47,482 nt of DNA from Rhizobium sp. J15 (GTDB taxonomy: Bacteria > Pseudomonadota > Alphaproteobacteria > Rhizobiales > Rhizobiaceae), in NCBI RefSeq assembly GCF_002531825.1, contig NZ_NWSX01000045.1, positions 1 through 47,482 of the forward strand, given 5' to 3'. The translations under genes and the position numbers were made by a program. Positions 41,514-47,482 of the stretch are shown piece after piece (position 1 is the first letter of the stretch; every line of letters starts with the position of its first letter). The notes under the pieces were generated by a model. The model saw nothing but the letters and a program-made list of their open reading frames with translations, was not told the origin of the DNA and made no database searches.

Positions 41514-42239
41514 ATGAGGCCAGGACAGCAGAACAAGCGCGGTCGCGGGCGTGGTAACAACAACAATAACAATGGCGGCGGTGGAAATAACAATAACAAC
41601 AATTTCAACCGCAAGGGCGGCAACCCGCTGACCCGGACCTATGACAGCTCCGGCCCCGATGTGAAAATCCGCGGCACTGCCCAGCATATCGCAGAAAAAT
41701 ACGCGCAGCTCGCCCGCGACGCCCAGAGTTCCGGCGACCGCGTCATCGCCGAGAACTATCTGCAGCACGCCGAACATTACAATCGTATCATCGCAAGCGC
41801 CCAGGCGCAGATGCAGGAACGCTTCCAGCGCGACGACCGCGGCGAATACAATGATCGCGAAGCCGCCGAGCGTGAGGGCGACGACATCGATACGAACGAC
41901 AATGACGGCGACGATGTCGTTGTTGTCCAGCCGCCGCAGAACAGGCAGCACCAGCCGCAGGCACAGCCGAAGCCGGCGCCCGTTGCAGCGCCCGCCCCGG
42001 CACCTCAGCCCGAAGTCATGGATGGAACCGGCCCGCAGCCGGAGATCGAAGGCATTCCCGCCGAGGTCGCCATGGATGAGGAAGGTTCCGCCGGCCAGTC
42101 GCGCGAACGTCAGCCCCGCCGCCGCAGCGCCGGCAACCGTCCGCGTCGCCCGCGCCGTGGCGCAGAAGGCGATGCCGGCTCGGAAGGCGAGGGTGCTGCC
42201 GCCGAGGCGCCTGTCTTGGCGGACGCCACATCGGAGTGA
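41514..42239 (+). CDS. DUF4167 protein with Asn/Gly/Arg-rich low-complexity N-terminus
   Basis: 241 residues, ATG at 41514 with AGGTGA upstream. Residues 1-36 are low complexity: KRGRGRGNNNNNNGGGG, more Asn, then FNRKGG, encoded by AAC/AAT and GGC runs. The conserved DUF4167 core (about 38-105) reads LTRTYDSSGPDVKIRGTAQHIAEKYAQLARDA, then helices with NYLQHAEHYNRIIASAQ. An acidic segment (115-145), a Pro/Gln/Ala-rich linker and a basic tail (RQPRRRSAGNRPRRPRR) follow. The family is widespread in Alphaproteobacteria without a known function; the RGG-like ends suggest RNA binding. An ATG at 41460 would add 18 residues. Confidence 0.92.
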   Translation: MRPGQQNKRGRGRGNNNNNNGGGGNNNNNNFNRKGGNPLTRTYDSSGPDVKIRGTAQHIAEKYAQLARDAQSSGDRVIAENYLQHAEHYNRIIASAQAQMQERFQRDDRGEYNDREAAEREGDDIDTNDNDGDDVVVVQPPQNRQHQPQAQPKPAPVAAPAPAPQPEVMDGTGPQPEIEGIPAEVAMDEEGSAGQSRERQPRRRSAGNRPRRPRRGAEGDAGSEGEGAAAEAPVLADATSE

Positions 42240-42302
42240 GGGGTTTCCCCTCTCCTCGTCACGAGAGCCGGACGCTCACGTGATCCACGCGAATTTCCTT
42301 GG

Positions 42303-42336
42303 AAAATCCCCGGCCCGGCGCCGGGGATTTTCATTT
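42303..42336 (+). terminator. Terminator after the DUF4167 gene
   Basis: A perfect 12-bp stem AAAATCCCCGGC (42303-42314) and GCCGGGGATTTT (42320-42331) with loop CCGGC, followed by CATTTTCC. The symmetric A and T ends suggest it can act in both directions. Confidence 0.9.
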
Positions 42337-42342
42337 TCCGGG

Positions 42343-42373
42343 CTCTTTAAACTGCTGGAACAGGCTACCATAT
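42343..42373 (+). promoter_or_regulatory. Possible heat-shock (RpoH-type) promoter of clpB
   Basis: CTCTTTAA (42343-42350) and CCATAT (42368-42373) are 17 bases apart and lie about 120 bases upstream of clpB. They resemble the rhizobial RpoH pattern (CTTGAA and a CCATAT/CTATAT -10), though the -35 has a T for G. It is the best candidate between the terminator and the clpB start. Confidence 0.35.
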
Positions 42374-42493
42374 TCTCCTCGACTGCTTCGCCCAAATCCC
42401 AGACGGGCCAAGCGCGGCCCGCCTTTTCAGGGGGTCGATCTCAATCATCGGTCTGCGCCTCCACGAGGGCAGGGCGATCCATGGAGGTGGAAT

Positions 42494-45094
<2,601 letters not shown>

Positions 45095-45118
45095 ACCGGT
45101 TTGCAGGATGAATGAGAG

Positions 45119-45142
45119 ATGGCGGCTTCGGCCGCCATTTTT
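45119..45142 (+). terminator. clpB terminator
   Basis: A perfect 8-bp stem ATGGCGGC/GCCGCCAT with a TTCG loop, followed by TTTTG, 24 bases after the clpB stop codon. It separates clpB from the convergent M23 peptidase gene. Confidence 0.9.
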
Positions 45143-45154
45143 GCTGGCGGGAGC

Positions 45155-47077
45155 TTACTTGCTCGCCACCTGATCCGGCGTCTGGTTGTTCAGCAGCGTA
45201 TCGATGCGCTTGCGCTCGTCTTCGAATTTCGCGAGCGCCTCGCCCTGCAGCGACTTGCCGCCCGGCAGGCGGATGCGCAGCGGATCGACCTTGGTGCCGT
45301 TGACGATCAGCTCGTAATGCAGGTGCGGGCCGGTGGATTCGCCTGTCGTGCCGACCCAACCGATCACCTGGCCCTGGCGGATCTTGGCGCCGGGGACGAC
45401 GCCCTTGGCGATGGCGCTCTGATGATTGTAGGAGGATTCATAGCCGTTGGCATGACGGATGATCGTCTGGTTGCCATAGCCGCCGGAATCCCAGCCGGCT
45501 TTTTCGACGGTGCCGTTGCCGGCGGCGATGATCGCCGTGCCGCGGGGTGCCGCCCAATCGACGCCGGTGTGCATGCGGGCAAAACCCAGGATCGGGTGAC
45601 GGCGCATGCCGAAGCCCGATTTGAAAATGCCGTTCGGAACGGGGTTGCGCAGCAGGAACTGACGGATGCTCTTACCGTTCTCGTCGAAATAATCGACCGT
45701 GCCGTCTTCGGGATCCTGGAAGCGGTAGAAGCGCGTCTGCGTGTCGCCGAAACGGGCGTTGACGTAGAGCAGTTCGGAATCCTCGGTCGCCTTGCCGGCG
45801 CTGTCGGCGACGGAGAAGAAGGCCTCCAGCGTATCGCTCGGCCTCAACTGCGCCTGGAAATCGACGTTGCTGGCAAGAAGCTTGATGATCAGCGCCGTCA
45901 TATCCTTGGTCATGCCGTAGGAAAGGGCGGCGCGGTAGATGCCGTCATAGACGCGCGGCAGGTTCTGGCCGGGCGGCGGCGCGAAGGAATTGTCTTCGAA
46001 GGCCGTGGCGATGGCATCGAGCATCGGCGGCGCGGTGCCCTCCACGTATTTGCCCTTGTCGTCGAGGGCTACGGTTGTGAGGTGGCGGGTGCCGCGGTAG
46101 ACGCTGGCCCGGATGATCTTGGCCTGCTCGCCCTTCTGAATGATGCCGATACGCAGCACGTCGCCGTTCTCGAGTTCGTTGGAACCCAGCTGCTGCGCGA
46201 TATAGCCGGCAATGCCATCGGCATATTGCTGCGGATAGCCTGAGTCCATCAGCGCTTTGGAGATCGTCGTGTCCGCGCGCACGGGCAGGACGTCGTCGGC
46301 GAATTCTTCGGTCTCCGGTGTGATCGATTCCGGTGCGGAGACGGTCATGTTCTGCTCGAGCACGCGGGCGGAAAGACCTGCGGTCAGATCGACATCGGCA
46401 TCCTCGTTGGAGAAGCGGCGCGGATCGACGTAATAAAGCGCCGCAAGCTGCGTGTTGCCGTCGGTCAGGACCGAGCCGTTGGAGCGCACGTTCTCCTCGA
46501 CCTCTTCCAGCGACAGGCCGGCAGCCATCTTCATTTCGGTCTTGCCGGTCGGGAAGGGAATGGTCTTCAGGCTGACTTCGGACTCGACGTCGGAGCCGTA
46601 AATCGCTCCGGTCCGGCTTTGCGGCGCGGGCTGCGGCTCGTCGGCGGAAAAAATCGCCAGGGGGTCGAAATCCGGATAATCTTCGGTCGCCACGTGGTTG
46701 GCGGCCAGCGTCATCTTCACATGCGCGAAGGGCTGGCGGCGCACGACCTCTTTCTCGCCCTCGTGGACGACGGTCGAAACTTCCATGATGGCGCGGTCGG
46801 AAGGTTTGGCGGCGATGGCAGGCGCGATCAGCCGGCCGCCGCGCACCACCGTCGTATCGACATGCGCGTCCGCGGCCGCACTCGCATAGGCTTCGGCTGG
46901 GATCGCCAGCTGCTGGCGGCCGTCGAGGGCGGCAAAAAGCGCGACACCCATCAGGACGGAAGATGTGATGCCGGTGAGGAACGTGCCCGAGAGCCACCGC
47001 AGGGAAACCTCGCGACGGTCCGGGGCTCGCCTGCCGTCGGCCAGAAGCGGAGGCTCGTTGCCCAACGAGCGGATCAT
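45155..47077 (-). CDS. Membrane-anchored M23 family metallopeptidase
   Basis: 640 residues from the ATG at 47077, which has GGAG six bases upstream (ATGs at 47080 and 47095 are alternatives). A cytoplasmic N-terminus (about 1-33), one membrane helix (WLSGTFLTGITSSVLMGVAL), a long periplasmic linker, a LysM/OapA-like stretch (about 255-330), and the C-terminal LytM domain follow. Its zinc ligands are present: His503 and Asp507 (HTGVD) and His585/His587 (HLH), so it should cut peptidoglycan cross-links like MepM/ShyA-type endopeptidases. The gene stands alone, convergent with clpB, and is expected to act in cell-wall growth. Confidence 0.94.
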   Translation of the reverse strand: MIRSLGNEPPLLADGRRAPDRREVSLRWLSGTFLTGITSSVLMGVALFAALDGRQQLAIPAEAYASAAADAHVDTTVVRGGRLIAPAIAAKPSDRAIMEVSTVVHEGEKEVVRRQPFAHVKMTLAANHVATEDYPDFDPLAIFSADEPQPAPQSRTGAIYGSDVESEVSLKTIPFPTGKTEMKMAAGLSLEEVEENVRSNGSVLTDGNTQLAALYYVDPRRFSNEDADVDLTAGLSARVLEQNMTVSAPESITPETEEFADDVLPVRADTTISKALMDSGYPQQYADGIAGYIAQQLGSNELENGDVLRIGIIQKGEQAKIIRASVYRGTRHLTTVALDDKGKYVEGTAPPMLDAIATAFEDNSFAPPPGQNLPRVYDGIYRAALSYGMTKDMTALIIKLLASNVDFQAQLRPSDTLEAFFSVADSAGKATEDSELLYVNARFGDTQTRFYRFQDPEDGTVDYFDENGKSIRQFLLRNPVPNGIFKSGFGMRRHPILGFARMHTGVDWAAPRGTAIIAAGNGTVEKAGWDSGGYGNQTIIRHANGYESSYNHQSAIAKGVVPGAKIRQGQVIGWVGTTGESTGPHLHYELIVNGTKVDPLRIRLPGGKSLQGEALAKFEDERKRIDTLLNNQTPDQVASK

Positions 47078-47345
47078 CATTTTCTCCGTCATCATGGCAG
47101 TCGGGTCCGCGTCCTTACATTCGACGTCTCTGGGAGCATTTCTTGGCCGTCCTGGCTGGGGCGAAAGATGTGCATATTTTAGGCATGGAAGTCAAATCAC
47201 GCAGAGAAGGGCAGTTTGCGCGCCTTTGCCTGTGTGAATCGTGTGTCTCTTAAGACCAGCAGATTGTGATGATGTCGGGGCGCGGAAGATGAAAGAGCGT
47301 TCTTTCCCGCGAAAAGTCGAAAGACGATCATTTTTCCTGCCATAG

Positions 47346-47375
47346 CGGGCCGTTCGGAATCCGGAAAACGGCCCG
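47346..47375. other. Hairpin in the 370-bp gene-free region upstream of the M23 gene
   Basis: CGGGCCGTT (47346-47354) pairs perfectly with AACGGCCCG (47367-47375) around a 12-base loop, followed by ATTTTCGCG. No gene lies before it on the plus strand in this stretch. The region 47100-47445 is lower in GC than its surroundings and shows no convincing reading frame. It may end an unannotated short transcript or be an upstream part of a stable-RNA control region. Confidence 0.5.
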
Positions 47376-47449
47376 ATTTTCGCGCCCCTCAAAATTTCTC
47401 AGCGAAAACAATAGGATGAAAGAAATATCATTTTTTTCAAAAAGCGCTG

Positions 47450-47478
47450 TTGACTTAGAAAAGGGGATAGTTCTATAA
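47450..47478 (+). promoter_or_regulatory. Strong sigma-70-type promoter at the window edge, probably for a stable RNA operon
   Basis: TTGACT (47450-47455), a 17-base spacer and CTATAA (47473-47478) form a near-consensus rhizobial promoter. It is preceded by an A/T-rich tract (ATATCATTTTTTTCAAAAAG) resembling an UP element and followed by GCCC, a GC-rich discriminator as in rRNA and tRNA promoters. The transcript starts just outside the window. Confidence 0.7.
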
Positions 47479-47482
47479 GCCC

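Noticed and set aside
41553..41612. AAC/AAT and GGC runs as a possible microsatellite or CRISPR-like array
   Set aside because: The runs are codons for Asn and Gly inside the DUF4167 protein; there is no spacer structure.
41327..41623. Leucine/proline-rich frame on the minus strand over the start of the DUF4167 gene
   Set aside because: It is the complement of the Asn/Gly repeat coding region, has no ribosome site and no plausible fold.
47192..47392. 66-codon minus-strand frame in the terminal intergenic region
   Set aside because: No ribosome site, no coding-type third-position bias, and it crosses the hairpin at 47346-47375.

Overview
This window looks like core chromosome of a Rhizobium of the leguminosarum/etli type (Alphaproteobacteria, Hyphomicrobiales). 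That is inferred from the high GC content and GC-rich third codon positions, from protein sequences that read as rhizobial throughout, and from gene neighbourhoods I know from rhizobia: adenosyltransferase-rhomboid-etfB, argJ-GNAT-mutT, comF-grxC-nit-DUF1178, lysC-ptsP-prfA-prmC, then a DUF4167 gene and clpB. I ran no search, so the species is an inference. I see no insertion sequence, CRISPR array, phage module or rRNA gene. There is one tRNA (Leu, anticodon CAA), and the window ends on what looks like a strong stable-RNA type promoter.

Layout. 1-2696 (minus): an SDR, a HIG1-type twin-membrane protein, a PduO-type adenosyltransferase, a rhomboid protease and the first 12 codons of etfB behind a palindromic operator. 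2773-5902: a YihY/BrkB membrane protein, gluQRS, an AlkA-like glycosylase whose start region overlaps that of gluQRS, and an HNH protein starting at TTG. 5912-9422 (mostly minus): dsbB, a YqaA/DedA protein, a small unknown protein and a CPA2 antiporter with a cyclic-nucleotide-binding tail. 9638-10555: a small secreted protein behind an EcfG-like promoter, a small unknown protein and tRNA-Leu. 10685-18412: an MFS transporter with a divergent TetR regulator and paired operators, an aldo/keto reductase, a medium-chain acyl-CoA ligase, and a FemAB-like acyltransferase with a polysaccharide flippase. 18592-24982: secA facing a secreted PpiC-type isomerase, then argJ-GNAT-mutT.

25144-29745 looks like an accessory block between core genes: a LysR regulator divergent from a DsbA-like/NmrA-like pair, and an AraC regulator divergent from a nitrilase. 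After it come an orphan Flp pilin with a one-helix partner, an NDUFAF5-like methyltransferase, and comF-grxC-nit-DUF1178-DUF3291 facing ubiG. 35573-45094 holds lysC, ptsP (PTS-Ntr enzyme I), prfA, prmC (whose 3' two-thirds has different codon use), the asparagine/glycine/arginine-rich DUF4167 protein and clpB. A large membrane-anchored M23 peptidase (minus) and the terminal promoter close the window.

No single locus stands out as a clear new defence or biosynthetic system. The items most worth following are the in-frame coding remnant behind the aldo/keto reductase, the EcfG-like promoter on the small secreted protein, the mosaic prmC, the low-complexity DUF4167 protein, the orphan pilin pair and the nitrilase/DsbA accessory block.
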